DNA from: Actinomadura darangshiensis | GTDB lineage: Bacteria > Actinomycetota > Actinomycetes > Streptosporangiales > Streptosporangiaceae | DNA length: 64,000 bases | NCBI RefSeq assembly: GCF_004349235.1 | Contig: NZ_SMKY01000002.1 | Span: 35,042 to 99,041, forward strand | Direction of reading: 5' to 3' | Shown: positions 17,116 to 29,402 of the stretch, one piece after another | Layout: every line of letters starts with the position of its first letter | How positions within the stretch are numbered: the first letter of the stretch is position 1 | Made by a program: the position numbers and the translations under genes | The notes under the pieces: model-generated | Databases searched by the model: none | What the model was told of the DNA's origin: nothing | What the model saw: only the letters and a program-made list of their open reading frames with translations

Positions 17116-19146
17116 GTGGCAGATCCGGCGACCTACCGACCCGCACCGGGCTCCATCCCGGAGTCCCCCGGGGTGTACCGATTCCGCGACGAGCACGGCC
17201 GGGTCATCTACGTGGGCAAGGCGAAGAGCCTCCGCTCGCGGCTCAACTCCTACTTCGCCGACTTCTCCTCGCTGCACCCCCGCACCCAGACGATGGTGCA
17301 GACCGCCTCGCGCGTCGACTGGACGGTCGTCGGCACCGAGGTCGAGGCCCTCCAGCTCGAATACTCCTGGATCAAGGAGTTCGACCCCCGGTTCAACGTC
17401 CGCTACCGGGACGACAAGTCGTATCCGTATCTCGCCGTCACCCTGAACGAGGAGTTCCCGAGGGTGATGGTGATGCGGGGTGCCAAACGCAAGGGCGTGC
17501 GCTACTTCGGGCCGTACTCCCACGCGTGGGCGATCCGGGAGACGGTCGACCAGCTCCTGCGCGTCTTCCCCGTTCGGACGTGCAGCGCAGGCGTGTTCAA
17601 GCGGCAGCACCAGCTCGACCGCCCCTGCCTGCTCGGCTACATCGGCAAGTGCTCCGCGCCCTGCGTCGGCCGCGTCTCCACCGAGGAGCACCGCCTCCTC
17701 GCCGAGGACTTCTGCGACTTCATGGCGGGCAACACCTCCCGCTTCATCAAGCGCCTCGAACGCGACATGCGCGAGGCCGCCGCGTCCCAGGAGTACGAGC
17801 GCGCCGCCCGGCTCCGCGACGACATCCGCGCCCTGGAGCGCGCCCTGGAGAAGCAGGCCGTCGTCCTGCCCGACCGCACCGACTGCGACATGGTCGCCTT
17901 CGCCGAGGACGAGCTGGAGGCCGCCGTCCAGGTGTTCTACGTGCGCGGCGGCCGCATCCGCGGGCAGCGCGGCTGGGTCGTCGACAAGGTCGAGGACGTC
18001 ACCACCGCCGACCTCGTCGAGCACTTCCTCATCCAGGTCTACGGCGAGATCGAGTCGGTGCCCCGCGAGGTCTTCGTCCCGGCCCTGCCGCCGGAGGAGG
18101 CCGCGATGACCGAACTGCTGTCGGAGCAGCGCGGCGGGCCCGTCCGGCTGCGCGTCCCGCAGCGCGGCGACAAGAAGACCCTGCTGGAGACGGTCGCGCG
18201 CAACGCCCACGAGGCGCTCAAGCAGCACAAGACGCGCCGCGCATCCGACCTCACCACCCGCAGCCGCGCCCTCCAGGAGCTCCAGGACGCCCTGGAGCTC
18301 GACGACGCGCCCCTGCGCGTCGAGTGCTACGACGTGTCCAACCTGCAGGGCACCAACGTGGTCGCCTCCATGGTCGTGTTCGAGGACGGCCTGGCCCGCA
18401 AGAGCGAGTACCGCCGGTTCACGATCAAGGCCGTGGAGGGTCAGGACGACGTCCGCTCCATCCACGAGGTCATCACCCGCCGGTTCCGCCGCTACCTCGC
18501 CGAAAGCGAGAAGATGGGCGAGCTCGACTCGCTTGGAGATCCGGAGGAAGACGGCGCGCACCAGCCGATCGACCCGGAGACCGGACGGCCGCGCAAGTTC
18601 GCCTACCCGCCCAACCTGGTGATCGTCGACGGCGGCGCGCCGCAGGTCGCCGCCGCGCAGCGCGCCCTCGACGAGCTGGGCGTCGACGACATCGCCGTCT
18701 GCGGCATCGCCAAGCGGCTGGAGGAGATCTGGCTCCCCGGCGAGGACGACCCGGTCATCCTGCCGCGCAACAGCGAGGGCATGTTCCTCGTCCAGCGGGT
18801 CCGCGACGAGGCCCACCGGTTCGCCATCACCTTCCACCGGCAGCGGCGATCCAAGTCCATGACGGTGAGCGAACTCGATAACGTTCCGGGTCTGGGCCCG
18901 GCGCGGCGCGCGGCGCTGCTGAAACACTTCGGCTCGCTGAAGCGGCTGAAGGACGCGACGCCCGAGCAGGTCGCCGAGGTCCCGGGGATCGGCGCGCGCA
19001 GCGCCGAGGGCATCGTCGCGGCACTGCACGGCGGCAAGGTCCCCCCGGGGGGCGGGACCGGCACCGGGCGGCACGCGGCCGGCGGGGAGAGCACGGTCGA
19101 CGGCGAGCACAGGGTCGACGGGGAGCACAGGGGGAGACGGGCATGA
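17116..19146 (+). CDS. uvrC: Excinuclease ABC subunit C
   Basis: A 676-residue nucleotide-excision nuclease subunit. It has a GIY-YIG domain ([20 protein letters not shown] near residues 16-35), a UVR motif ([20 protein letters not shown]), an RNase-H-like nuclease domain ([21 protein letters not shown]) and C-terminal helix-hairpin-helix repeats ([34 protein letters not shown]). The GTG at 17116 fits the family start. After the HhH repeats the protein carries a tail of about 38 residues (from [12 protein letters not shown]) that ends in 18-bp repeat-derived peptides. It overlaps rapZ by 4 bases, heading the conserved actinobacterial uvrC-rapZ-yvcK-whiA run. Confidence 0.97.
   Translation: MADPATYRPAPGSIPESPGVYRFRDEHGRVIYVGKAKSLRSRLNSYFADFSSLHPRTQTMVQTASRVDWTVVGTEVEALQLEYSWIKEFDPRFNVRYRDDKSYPYLAVTLNEEFPRVMVMRGAKRKGVRYFGPYSHAWAIRETVDQLLRVFPVRTCSAGVFKRQHQLDRPCLLGYIGKCSAPCVGRVSTEEHRLLAEDFCDFMAGNTSRFIKRLERDMREAAASQEYERAARLRDDIRALERALEKQAVVLPDRTDCDMVAFAEDELEAAVQVFYVRGGRIRGQRGWVVDKVEDVTTADLVEHFLIQVYGEIESVPREVFVPALPPEEAAMTELLSEQRGGPVRLRVPQRGDKKTLLETVARNAHEALKQHKTRRASDLTTRSRALQELQDALELDDAPLRVECYDVSNLQGTNVVASMVVFEDGLARKSEYRRFTIKAVEGQDDVRSIHEVITRRFRRYLAESEKMGELDSLGDPEEDGAHQPIDPETGRPRKFAYPPNLVIVDGGAPQVAAAQRALDELGVDDIAVCGIAKRLEEIWLPGEDDPVILPRNSEGMFLVQRVRDEAHRFAITFHRQRRSKSMTVSELDNVPGLGPARRAALLKHFGSLKRLKDATPEQVAEVPGIGARSAEGIVAALHGGKVPPGGGTGTGRHAAGGESTVDGEHRVDGEHRGRRA
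19087..19140. repeat. 18-bp tandem repeat, 3 units, at the uvrC 3' end
   Basis: Units at 19087-19104, 19105-19122 and 19123-19140 encode [12 protein letters not shown] and EHRGRR. They lie beyond the conserved HhH domain of UvrC, directly before the rapZ start, and include the GGGAGA that could serve as the rapZ ribosome site. Confidence 0.75.
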
Positions 19147-20021
19147 CCAGCGAGACGAAGATCCCGGACATCGTGATAGTCACCGGCATGTCCGGGGCGG
19201 GCCGCAGCACCGCCGCCAAGTCCCTGGAGGACCTCGACTGGTTCGTGGTCGACAACCTGCCGCCCGGGCTGCTCGCCACCATGGCCGACCTCGGCGGCCG
19301 GGTGAAGAACGCCGTGCCGCGCATCGCCGTGGTCGTGGACGTCCGCAGCCGCGGGTTCACCGAGGACCTGCACTCCTCGATCGCCGAACTGGAGGCGCGC
19401 GGCGTCCACCCGCGCGTGGTGTTCCTGGAGGCCGGCGACGCCGACCTGGTGCGCCGCTTCGAGAGCGTCCGCCGCCCCCACCCGCTGCAGGGCGACGGGC
19501 GCCTGGTGGACGGCATCGCCCGCGAGCGCGAACTCGTCCGCGAGGTCCGCGCCGAGGCCGACCTCGTCATCGACACCAGCGGCCTCAACGTGCACGAGCT
19601 GCGCAACAAGATCATCGGGTTCTTCGGCAACGACACCGGCGAGTCCAGCCTGCGCGCCACCGTCGTGTCGTTCGGCTACAAGTACGGGCTGCCCGTCGAC
19701 GCCGACCTCGTCGTCGACTGCCGGTTCCTGCCGAACCCGCACTGGGTGCCGGAGCTGCGGCCGAAGACGGGCCGCGACGCCGCCGTCCGCGACTACGTCC
19801 TCGGGCAGCGCGGCGCCAAGGAGTTCCTGGACGCCTACGCCGAGGTCCTCCGCCTTCTCTCCGACGGCTACGAGCGCGAGGGCAAGCACTACGTGACCCT
19901 CGCCGTGGGATGCACCGGTGGAAAACACCGTAGTGTGGCCATGGCGGAACAGATCGCCGCCCGGCTGCGGGACGAGGGCATCGAGGTGCAGGTCGCCCAT
20001 CGTGACCTCGGCCGCGAGTGA
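19143..20021 (+). CDS. rapZ: RapZ/YvcJ-family RNase adapter, nucleotide-binding P-loop protein
   Basis: A 292-residue protein with a Walker A motif at about residues 15-23 (GMSGAGRST), followed by [15 protein letters not shown]. The family-typical C-terminal domain has [21 protein letters not shown] and the [10 protein letters not shown] motif. In Proteobacteria RapZ controls GlmS through sRNA turnover; in Gram-positives the role is less clear. It overlaps uvrC by 4 bases and is followed by yvcK, as in other actinobacteria. Confidence 0.93.
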   Translation: MTSETKIPDIVIVTGMSGAGRSTAAKSLEDLDWFVVDNLPPGLLATMADLGGRVKNAVPRIAVVVDVRSRGFTEDLHSSIAELEARGVHPRVVFLEAGDADLVRRFESVRRPHPLQGDGRLVDGIARERELVREVRAEADLVIDTSGLNVHELRNKIIGFFGNDTGESSLRATVVSFGYKYGLPVDADLVVDCRFLPNPHWVPELRPKTGRDAAVRDYVLGQRGAKEFLDAYAEVLRLLSDGYEREGKHYVTLAVGCTGGKHRSVAMAEQIAARLRDEGIEVQVAHRDLGRE

Positions 20022-20061
20022 CAGCCCGGCACGGGGCGCGGACAAGGAGAGACACGGCACG

Positions 20062-21039
20062 GTGAAGCCCCCTGGCCCGAAGGCGGGTCCGAAGGTCGTC
20101 GCGCTCGGCGGGGGCCACGGCCTCTACGCCTCGCTGTCCGCGCTGCGCCGGGTCACCGACCGGCTGACCGCCGTCGTCACCGTCGCCGACGACGGCGGCT
20201 CCAGCGGCCGGCTCCGCCGCGAACTCGGCGTGCTGCCGCCCGGCGACCTCCGGATGGCGCTCGCCGCCCTCTGCGGCGACGACGAATGGGGCCAGACCTG
20301 GCGGGACGTCGTCCAGCACCGCTTCCGCAGCGAGGGCGACCTGCAAGACCACGCCGTCGGCAACCTCCTCATCGTCGCGCTGTGGGAACTGCTCGGCGGC
20401 ACCTCCGCGCCCGGCTCCACCGTCGCCGGGCTCGACTGGGTCGGCCGGCTGCTCGGTGCGCACGGCCGCGTCCTGCCGATGGCGGCCGTCCCGATGGACA
20501 TCGTCGCCGAGGTGCGCGGCGCCGACCCGGCCCGCCCCGACGAGATCACCCACGTCAAGGGGCAGGCCGCCTGCGCGAAGACGCCCGGCGCCGTCCTCGG
20601 GGTGTCGCTCGTGCCCGCCGACCCGCCCGCCTGCCCCGAGGCCCTCGCCGCCGTTGACGAGGCCGACTGGATCGTGTTCGGCCCCGGCTCCTGGTTCACC
20701 AGCGTCCTGCCGCACCTCAAGGTCCCCGCGCTGGCCCGCGCCCTCACCACCTCCCGCGCCCGCCGCGTCGTCGCGCTCAACCTCGCGCCGCAGCCCGGCG
20801 AGACCGACGACTTCTCGCCGCAGCGGCACCTGGAGGTCCTGCAGGCGCACGCACCGGACCTGAGCGTGGACGTCGTCCTCGCCGACCGCGCGGTGGTGGA
20901 CGACCCGGCGGCGCTCGACAAGGCCGTCCAGGACCTCGGCGGACGCCTCGTCCTCGCCGGCGTCGCCGCCGCCGACGGATCGCCGCGTCATGAACCCGCC
21001 CGTCTGGCCCAAGCCTTCGTACAGATATTCGCTGAGTGA
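20062..21039 (+). CDS. YvcK/GlmR-type UDP-GlcNAc-binding (CofD-like) protein
   Basis: A 325-residue protein with [51 protein letters not shown] and [14 protein letters not shown], all typical of the YvcK/CofD-like family. Homologues bind UDP-GlcNAc and regulate carbon flow to the cell envelope (CuvA in mycobacteria). The GTG at 20062 is chosen because the conserved GGGHG strand starts about 15 residues later; AAGGAGA lies upstream. It sits between rapZ and whiA. Confidence 0.92.
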   Translation: MKPPGPKAGPKVVALGGGHGLYASLSALRRVTDRLTAVVTVADDGGSSGRLRRELGVLPPGDLRMALAALCGDDEWGQTWRDVVQHRFRSEGDLQDHAVGNLLIVALWELLGGTSAPGSTVAGLDWVGRLLGAHGRVLPMAAVPMDIVAEVRGADPARPDEITHVKGQAACAKTPGAVLGVSLVPADPPACPEALAAVDEADWIVFGPGSWFTSVLPHLKVPALARALTTSRARRVVALNLAPQPGETDDFSPQRHLEVLQAHAPDLSVDVVLADRAVVDDPAALDKAVQDLGGRLVLAGVAAADGSPRHEPARLAQAFVQIFAE

Positions 21040-21100
21040 CGACCGGCGCGGCCGTCATCGGCCAGACTGCTGGAAGTCCGATAGGGGGAGGGTTCATCAG

Positions 21101-22081
21101 ATGGCGATGACCGGTCTGGTCAAGGACGAGCTGAGCAGGCTCACGATACTGAAACCGTGCTGCCGCAAAGCCGAGGTCTCGACGCTGCTGCGCTTCGCGG
21201 GAGGCCTGCACCTGGTCAGCGGGCGCATCGTGATCGAGGCCGAGATCGACACCGGCGTGGCCGCCCGGCGCCTGATCAAGGACATCTCCGAGGTGTTCGG
21301 GCACACCTCCGAGGTCGTCGTGCTCGCGGCCAGCGGCCTGCGCAAGGGCAACCGCTACGTCGTCCGCGTCTTCCGGGAGGGCGAGTCGCTCGCCCGGCAG
21401 ACCGGCCTCGTCGACAACAACGGCCGGCCCGTCCGCGGCCTCCCCCGGCATGTGGTCGCGGGGGCGGCCTGTGACGCCGAGTCCGCCTGGCGCGGCGCGT
21501 TCCTCGCGCACGGCTCGCTCACCGAACCCGGCCGCTCCATGTCCCTCGAAGTGACCTGCCCCGGCCCCGAGGCCGCGCTCGCCCTCGTCGGCGCCGCCCG
21601 CCGCCTCAAGATCCACGCCAAGGCCCGCGAGGTCCGCGGCGTCGACCGCGTCGTCGTCCGCGACGGCGACGCGATCAGCGCCCTGCTCACCCGGCTCGGC
21701 GCGCACGACAGCGTCCTCGCCTGGGAAGAGCGCCGGATGCGCCGCGAAGTCCGCGCCACCGCCAACCGGCTCGCCAACTTCGACGACGCCAACCTCCGCC
21801 GCTCCGCCCGCGCCGCCGTCGCCGCCGGCGCCCGCGTCGCCCGCGCCCTGGAGATCCTCGGCGACGACGCCCCCGAGCACCTCGTCAGCGCCGGCCGCCT
21901 CCGCCTGGAGCACAAGCAGGCGTCCCTGGAGGAACTCGGCCAGCTCGCCGACCCGGCCCTCACCAAGGACGCCATCGCCGGCCGCATCCGCCGCCTCCTC
22001 GCCATGGCCGACAAACGCGCCGGCGACCAGGGCATCCCCGGCACCGACGCCAACCTGACGGCCGACATGCTGGCGCCGTAG
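21101..22081 (+). CDS. whiA: Sporulation/division transcription factor WhiA
   Basis: A 326-residue protein. An N-terminal LAGLIDADG-homing-endonuclease-like domain ([43 protein letters not shown]) is followed by a C-terminal HTH ([25 protein letters not shown]). With WhiB it activates sporulation-septation genes in Streptomyces. The ATG at 21101 follows a strong GGGGGAGGG. A GC palindrome repeat begins 7 bases after the stop. Confidence 0.95.
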   Translation: MAMTGLVKDELSRLTILKPCCRKAEVSTLLRFAGGLHLVSGRIVIEAEIDTGVAARRLIKDISEVFGHTSEVVVLAASGLRKGNRYVVRVFREGESLARQTGLVDNNGRPVRGLPRHVVAGAACDAESAWRGAFLAHGSLTEPGRSMSLEVTCPGPEAALALVGAARRLKIHAKAREVRGVDRVVVRDGDAISALLTRLGAHDSVLAWEERRMRREVRATANRLANFDDANLRRSARAAVAAGARVARALEILGDDAPEHLVSAGRLRLEHKQASLEELGQLADPALTKDAIAGRIRRLLAMADKRAGDQGIPGTDANLTADMLAP

Positions 22082-22087
22082 TTTACT

Positions 22088-22113
22088 GGGGGGGCGACCC
22101 CCCAAACCCCCCG
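22088..22113. repeat. GC palindrome repeat after whiA
   Basis: The core GGGGGGGCGACCCCCC (22088-22103) can form a G/C hairpin and is followed by AAACCCCCCG. The same 26-base element recurs in inverted orientation inside pgk (26975-27000) with 25 of 26 bases identical. No T-run follows; it may act as a transcription end or processing site, but the second copy inside a gene argues it is a dispersed repeat. Confidence 0.8.
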
Positions 22114-22289
22114 TTGCGACGCAGGCGATCCTCACGCCGCCGTTTCGGTCTCTGTGCCTCTTGCGCCTTGTGCGGCGTCGCTCCGGTCGCCTGCGTCGTC
22201 GGGCATGCCCGCTCCGCTCGCTGCGCTCGCTCCGCGTGCCTGCCCGTGACCGCCGCCTGAGGTCCAGACCCAAGAGGGCTCGGCGTGGG

Positions 22290-23519
22290 CTAGTCGCCTC
22301 TTAGGATTCGGGGGATCAGGTCTTCGCGTAGTTGGCCGTAGCCGGTTTCGGCCCAGACGCTTTGGGTCGGGTCGGCCTCGTAGTAGGGGACTTCGCGGCC
22401 GTCGCGGTGGTCGGTGAGGACGTCGGGGGTCTGCTTGTCGCGGGCCGCGCGGGCGCAGGGGCGGCACGTCTGGACGCGGAGGCGCTTGCGGGAGCCCAGG
22501 GGGCGCCAGTCGAGCTTGTTCGTCGCGTCGCCGTGCAGGGGGTTGAAGAAGCAGAGGGGGACCGGCGGGATCTCCGGCTTGCCGTCCGCAACGGCCTGCG
22601 CGGAGGCGAGGGCGTCCCGGCCCTGGTCGAGGACGACGAGGACGCCGGCCAGGTCGGGGGCGCCCCGGGCCGCGTCGAGGGTCTTGCCGGCGGCCTGGTA
22701 GGCGTCCAGGGCGCGGGCCATCAGCGTGCGGGTGCGCTCGCCGGTGGTGGGGACGGAGGTCTCGTCCAGCAGCTCGCCGAACGCGATGACCTCGCGGGAC
22801 GCCTGCTCGCGGAGCTGGTCCTCGGTGGCGCGGCTCGCCGTGGCGAACACCGTGCGGGGCATCAGCAGGCCGTGGCCCTCGCGGCGGACGGACGCCATCC
22901 GGCGCCGCCGCCAGAGGAGGAACCCGGCTGCGCCCACGACGGCCACGCCCGCCGCGCCCGCGCCGAGGGCCCAGGCCAGGCCGCCGTCGTCCTGCTCTGA
23001 GCCGTTGGCTTTCGGGGTGCCGTCGGGTGAGGTGGTCTTGCGCGCGTTGACCCGCTCGCTGAGTTCGTCGGAGAGGCGGTCGTACTCCTGCTCGGCGGTG
23101 CCCGAGATGAGCAGGTCGGCGACGCGGGAGAGCTTGGCCGCCAGCGGCGCCTCGCGCAGGGTGCGGTCGATGTTGACCGCCCCGGCGGCGTCGAGGGCGT
23201 GGTGGTCACCGCCCCATTCGCGTCCGGACAGGCCGTCGGTGTCGTCGTCGAAGGTGATGAAGATGCCGTCGCGGCCCAGCCGGTCGTGGACGACGGTGGC
23301 GAGCTGCTCGGCGTCCGTCCAGGTGCCGCCCTTGACCAGCGGGACCAGGACGATGAAGACGGGCGCGGGCGCCTTTTTCAGCTTGCCGAGGAGCCGCCGC
23401 CGCTCCGCCGCCGGAAGCGCGGACGCCAGCGACGAGTCGACGTAGAGGGGGGAGCGGCGGAGGGCGGCGGCCAGCCGTTCGCCGGGCGACGGTTCATTCA
23501 ACACCGCGTCATTCAACAC
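22290..23519 (-). CDS. Membrane protein of unknown function, paralogous trio member 3
   Basis: A 409-residue protein, not assigned to a known function. The N-terminal 150 residues resemble the two genes upstream (ERLAAALRRSPLYVDSS, PVFIVLVPL, VVHDRLGRDGIFITFDD), a layout reminiscent of TPM-type extracytoplasmic domains. One membrane segment (about 185-205) ends in RRRRMASVRREG, implying N-outside, C-inside. No signal peptide is seen. The cytoplasmic part ends with CFFNPLHGDAT, a Cys pair (TCRPCARAARD) and LREDLIPRILRG, all matched in the neighbour. Starts with GTG at 23519 or 23504: a 12-bp direct repeat duplicates the start region. Confidence 0.75.
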   Translation of the reverse strand: MLNDAVLNEPSPGERLAAALRRSPLYVDSSLASALPAAERRRLLGKLKKAPAPVFIVLVPLVKGGTWTDAEQLATVVHDRLGRDGIFITFDDDTDGLSGREWGGDHHALDAAGAVNIDRTLREAPLAAKLSRVADLLISGTAEQEYDRLSDELSERVNARKTTSPDGTPKANGSEQDDGGLAWALGAGAAGVAVVGAAGFLLWRRRRMASVRREGHGLLMPRTVFATASRATEDQLREQASREVIAFGELLDETSVPTTGERTRTLMARALDAYQAAGKTLDAARGAPDLAGVLVVLDQGRDALASAQAVADGKPEIPPVPLCFFNPLHGDATNKLDWRPLGSRKRLRVQTCRPCARAARDKQTPDVLTDHRDGREVPYYEADPTQSVWAETGYGQLREDLIPRILRGD

Positions 23520-23521
23520 CG
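23495..23521. repeat. 12-bp direct repeat at a gene junction
   Basis: CATTCAACACCG occurs at 23495-23506 and 23510-23521. On the coding (minus) strand each copy reads CGGTGTTGAATG and carries a possible GTG start; the outer copy also contains the stop of the upstream gene. The protein therefore begins with the duplicated VLNDAVLNE. Confidence 0.8.
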
Positions 23522-24801
23522 AGATACCTCATCACACGGGGGAGGAAGTCCTTGCCGCGGCCGCCCCACGCCGTGTCGCGCCACACGCCGGGGACGAGGG
23601 TGTGCGGGCGGTCGCCGTCCGGGGTGCGGACCTTGAGGAGGTGCCCCTCGGTGAGCCCGTTGCGCTTCTGGGAGAGGCGGCAGGCCTCGCAGAGGGGACA
23701 CTGCTTCGGCAGGTCGTGCTCGGCCAGCTTCGGGACGCGTCGGCTCACGACCGACTCGCCGTGCAGCGGGTTGACCAGGCAGGGCGCGGGCGGCGCCGCG
23801 AGGTTCCGGGTGATCGCGATGCGGCCCTGGCGGGCCAGGACGATCGCGCCGACCAGGTCGGTCGCCTTGTCCTCGTCCTGCTTGGCGTCGTCGTAGAGGA
23901 TCTGGGCGGCGTCGTAGGCGGAGACGGCGTAGTCGCGTCCCTGCTCCGCCTCCGCCGTGGCGAGGAGGGGCCGGAGCCGCTCCAGCTCCTTCGCGGCGTG
24001 GCGGCGCAGCCAGCGCATGCTCGGCTTGGTGGGCGCCCAGCGGTGCACCTCGGCCTTCGGCTTCCCCCTCGCCTTCTCGCCGCGCCGCCCGCGCCCGAGG
24101 AGGGCGAGGACGCCGATGCCCAGCCAGTACAGGACGAGGGCCCCGACCGGCCCGGCGAGGAGGAGACCGGTCAGGAGCGGCGCCTGGATCTCCGGATCGG
24201 CCGGGGTCTGCTTGGTCTCCTCGCCGAACGGGTCGGGGGAGGAGTACAGGGTCGGGGTCTCCGGCGACGCCGATGGCGCGGCGGCGTAGCCTTCCAGCCG
24301 CTGGACGACCCGGTCGGCGAGCCCAGTGAAGGGATGCTCCGGGTCGGCGGGCCGGCTGCTGCCCGGAAGGTCGTCTTCCAGGGTGGAGTAGGGGAGGCGG
24401 CGGGGCACGTCGAACGCCTCGGACTCCATCTGGCCGCGCGAGTTGACCATGAGGTAGAGCCCGTCCCGGCCGGAGCGGTCGTGCAGCATGAACAGGAACG
24501 CGTCGTCCTGGCCCTGCGACTCCGAGTCGTTCGGGTTCGGGATCACCACGACGTACGCCGGTGTGCCGATCCGCTTCGCGGTCCCGGCGAGGGCGGCGCG
24601 GAGGCGGCCCCGGTCCGGCTCGCCGAGAGCCTGCCCCACGTCCGGGTCGACGAACAGCGGGTCCTTGGCGAGCGCGGCGGTGATCCGGTCGATCCGGTGG
24701 TAGGCGTACGGTGGCGGATCGGCCGCGGCGGACCCCGGCCATGCGGTGAGCGCGGCGAGGACCAGGGCCGCGAGCAGCGCCGGGGCGCGGAGCCGTCTCA
24801 T
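23509..24801 (-). CDS. Membrane protein of unknown function, paralogous trio member 2
   Basis: A 430-residue protein with an N-terminal signal peptide (MRRLRAPALLAALVLAALTA, cleavage near AAADP) and an extracytoplasmic TPM-like domain (HRIDRITAALAKDPLFVDP, PAYVVVIPNPND, HDRSGRDGLYLMVNSRG). One membrane segment near 228-250 (LLTGLLLAGPVGALVLYWLG) leads to a basic stop-transfer (GRGRRGEKARGK). A cytoplasmic region has PCLVNPLHGESVV and the cysteine cluster CPLCEAC, and ends GKDFLPRVMRYLG. The ATG at 24801 overlaps the upstream stop by 4 bases. The same NPLHG and Cys motifs occur in the downstream paralogue. Confidence 0.78.
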   Translation of the reverse strand: MRRLRAPALLAALVLAALTAWPGSAAADPPPYAYHRIDRITAALAKDPLFVDPDVGQALGEPDRGRLRAALAGTAKRIGTPAYVVVIPNPNDSESQGQDDAFLFMLHDRSGRDGLYLMVNSRGQMESEAFDVPRRLPYSTLEDDLPGSSRPADPEHPFTGLADRVVQRLEGYAAAPSASPETPTLYSSPDPFGEETKQTPADPEIQAPLLTGLLLAGPVGALVLYWLGIGVLALLGRGRRGEKARGKPKAEVHRWAPTKPSMRWLRRHAAKELERLRPLLATAEAEQGRDYAVSAYDAAQILYDDAKQDEDKATDLVGAIVLARQGRIAITRNLAAPPAPCLVNPLHGESVVSRRVPKLAEHDLPKQCPLCEACRLSQKRNGLTEGHLLKVRTPDGDRPHTLVPGVWRDTAWGGRGKDFLPRVMRYLGVE

Positions 24802-25571
24802 CGGCGCCCCTTTTGCTTCGATAGCCGCTGTTTCCGCTTCGCCTGCACCTTCTTGGTGCGTGCCTTCACGGTCGGTTTCCGCCGGGGCTTTGGACTGCGG
24901 ACGCGGCGCCAGATCAGCAGGCCGAGGATCGTGCCGCCGCTGAGCACGGCGCCGCCGCCGAACAGGCCCCACTCGATGTGGGCGGCGCGCCGGTCCGCCG
25001 CGTCGTCGGCGTCCAGCGCCTCGCGGAGCTTCGACTTGGGCTCCGGATGGGGATGGTCGCGGCGCTCGCGGGCGTGCCCGGACAGGGCGATCTCCACGAA
25101 CCGCTCGATCATCTCGGGCGCGGTCGCGTCGTAGGGCAGCTCGAAGTCCGCGGCCGACCAGGCGTCGTCCACCGGGAGCCGCCGGGACCCGCCGAACTGC
25201 CGCGCCTCCCCGTGGCCGCCGGACGGGTCGACCACGAGGTAGACGCCGTCCTTGCGCAGCCGGTCGCGGAGCAGCGGCACGAGCGAGTCGGCGGGGTTCT
25301 CCTGCCCGATGCCCACGGTGGGCGTCACCGCAACGTACGCGGGGACGCCGAGCCGCGCGATGGACGCCTTGATCCGCGCGGCGGCGTCCGGGGGCAGCGA
25401 CCGCGGGGCGTGATCCGTGACGTACACGGGATCGCGGGCGAGCGCGGCGGCGATGTGGTCGGCCCGGCTCACCGGTTCGACGCGCTCCATGGGCGTCGCC
25501 GAGGCGGCAGGGCAGCCCAGCACCATGAACCCCGCAAGCCCCACCAACAGGACGAACCGCCCGCGCCACAT
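24798..25571 (-). CDS. Membrane protein of unknown function, paralogous trio member 1
   Basis: A 257-residue protein with a signal peptide (MWRGRFVLLVGLAGFMVLG, then Cys, a possible lipobox) and an extracytoplasmic TPM-like domain (ADHIAAALARDPVYVTD, PAYVAVTPTVG, LRDRLRKDGVYLVVDPSGG). One membrane helix near 203-222 is followed by a short, very basic tail (PKPRRKPTVKARTKK...). It lacks the NPLHG/Cys cytoplasmic region of its two paralogues. First gene of the three-gene minus-strand operon, overlapping the next by 4 bases. Function unknown. Confidence 0.78.
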   Translation of the reverse strand: MWRGRFVLLVGLAGFMVLGCPAASATPMERVEPVSRADHIAAALARDPVYVTDHAPRSLPPDAAARIKASIARLGVPAYVAVTPTVGIGQENPADSLVPLLRDRLRKDGVYLVVDPSGGHGEARQFGGSRRLPVDDAWSAADFELPYDATAPEMIERFVEIALSGHARERRDHPHPEPKSKLREALDADDAADRRAAHIEWGLFGGGAVLSGGTILGLLIWRRVRSPKPRRKPTVKARTKKVQAKRKQRLSKQKGRR

Positions 25572-25745
25572 GGACCGCGAGTGTAGTGATGATCGTCCGG
25601 TGCCGTGGAAGGGGCCGGGCGCGGGCAATCCCCCGGCCGGGGGAACGCGGGCTCACCCGGGATTTCCCACGAAACCGGTGTCCGGCTACTCGTGGGTCAT
25701 TGGATAGGGTCGGGAGGTGGGGGAGAACCCCGGATCCGACCGTAG

Positions 25746-26804
<1,059 letters not shown>

Positions 26805-26820
26805 CCGAAGCCCGCCACCG

Positions 26821-26849
26821 CCGTGGCCGTGCGTGACGCGCGGCCACGG
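26821..26849 (+). terminator. Stem-loop between gap and pgk
   Basis: CCGTGGCCG (26821-26829) pairs perfectly with CGGCCACGG (26841-26849) around an 11-base loop. There is no U tract, so an attenuating or mRNA-processing hairpin is as likely as a terminator. Confidence 0.5.
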
Positions 26850-26883
26850 CGCGGCCGTGTACGGGGAAGGACATCGCATCCCG

Positions 26884-28116
<1,233 letters not shown>

Positions 28117-28119
28117 CCG

Positions 28120-28929
28120 ATGGCCCCCGCGACCCCGTCCGGCAAGCAGAGCGGCCGCAAGCCGCTGATGGCCGGCAACTGGAAGATGAACAACACCCAC
28201 TTCGAGGCGATCTCACTCGTCCAGAAGATGGCGTTCGCGCTGAAGGACGCCGACTACGCCGCCGTCGACGTAGCCGTGCTCCCGCCGTTCACCGCGATCC
28301 GGTCGGTGGAAAGCCTGATCAAGGCCGACAAGTACGGGATCCAGTTCGGTGCGCAGGACGTCTCCCAGCACGCCTCCGGCGCCTACACCGGCGAGATCTC
28401 CGCGGCGATGCTGGCCAAGCTCGGCTGCACCTACGCCGTGGTCGGGCACTCCGAGCGCCGCCAGTACCACGCGGAGGACGACGCGCTCGTCAACGCCAAG
28501 GCCAAGGCCGCGCTCGCCGCCGACATCACCCCGATCCTCTGCATCGGCGAGGGCCTGGAGGTCCGCAAGGCCGCCGGGCACGTGCAGCACTGCATCACGC
28601 AGCTGGACGGCGGGCTGGAGAAGATCACGGCCGAGCAGGTCCGGCGGACCGTGATCGCCTACGAGCCCGTCTGGGCGATCGGCACCGGCGAGGTCGCCAC
28701 CCCGCAGGACGCGCAGGAGGTCTGCGCCGCCATCCGGACGCGGCTCGCCGAGCTGTACGACGGCGGAGTGGCCGACGAGGTGCGTATCCTGTATGGCGGT
28801 TCGGTCAAGGGCGGCAACATCGCCGGGATCATGGCGCAGGACGATGTGGACGGCGCCTTGGTCGGTGGTGCCAGCCTGGACCCGGGAGAGTTCGTCAAAA
28901 TCTGCCGGTACCGGGATCTGCTCGTCTGA
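28120..28929 (+). CDS. tpiA: Triosephosphate isomerase
   Basis: A 269-residue glycolytic enzyme with [11 protein letters not shown] (catalytic Lys), [10 protein letters not shown] (catalytic His), [11 protein letters not shown] (catalytic Glu) and [14 protein letters not shown]. It interconverts DHAP and G3P. The N-terminus ([15 protein letters not shown]) is about 14 residues longer than common homologues; the ATG at 28120 lies 3 bases after the pgk stop. A later start is possible only at the conserved MAGNW itself. Confidence 0.96.
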   Translation: MAPATPSGKQSGRKPLMAGNWKMNNTHFEAISLVQKMAFALKDADYAAVDVAVLPPFTAIRSVESLIKADKYGIQFGAQDVSQHASGAYTGEISAAMLAKLGCTYAVVGHSERRQYHAEDDALVNAKAKAALAADITPILCIGEGLEVRKAAGHVQHCITQLDGGLEKITAEQVRRTVIAYEPVWAIGTGEVATPQDAQEVCAAIRTRLAELYDGGVADEVRILYGGSVKGGNIAGIMAQDDVDGALVGGASLDPGEFVKICRYRDLLV

Positions 28930-29078
28930 TCAAAACTGATCAATTCTGCTTGAACTGGGGGTTCTTGCCGAACCAGCGGGGACTTCGTCGTACCCTTCGT
29001 AGCTGACGGGTAAACGCACGGCCCGACCCTCCGTCCTGAACCACAGACCTGGAACTACAGACAAGGCGCTGAAGAAAC

Positions 29079-29321
29079 GTGATCATCGCATCTTCCATCG
29101 TGCTCATCATCACGAGCCTGCTGATGGTGGTCCTCGTCCTGATGCACAAGGGCAAGGGCGGCGGACTGTCCGACATGTTCGGCGGCGGCGTGTCGTCGTC
29201 CCTGGGCGGGTCGTCGGTGGTCGAGCGCAACCTGGACCGGCTGACCGTCGGGGTCGGGGTGGTCTGGTTCGCCTCGATCGTCGTGCTCGGGCTGCTGTTC
29301 AAGCACAAGGGCGTCGGCTGA
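29079..29321 (+). CDS. secG: Preprotein translocase subunit SecG
   Basis: An 80-residue membrane protein with two hydrophobic helices (about 3-22 and 57-74) separated by the conserved glycine-rich loop HKGKGGGLSDMFGGG. It is the accessory subunit of SecYEG. The start is GTG at 29079. Its place after tpiA and before rbpA is common in actinobacteria. Confidence 0.95.
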   Translation: MIIASSIVLIITSLLMVVLVLMHKGKGGGLSDMFGGGVSSSLGGSSVVERNLDRLTVGVGVVWFASIVVLGLLFKHKGVG

Positions 29322-29402
29322 GCCGCCCGTTCAACACATGCGAGCGCCGCGCCGTCCTCGGAGGTCACGGGCGGCGGCGGAACACCAAGCGAGGAGTATT
29401 CC

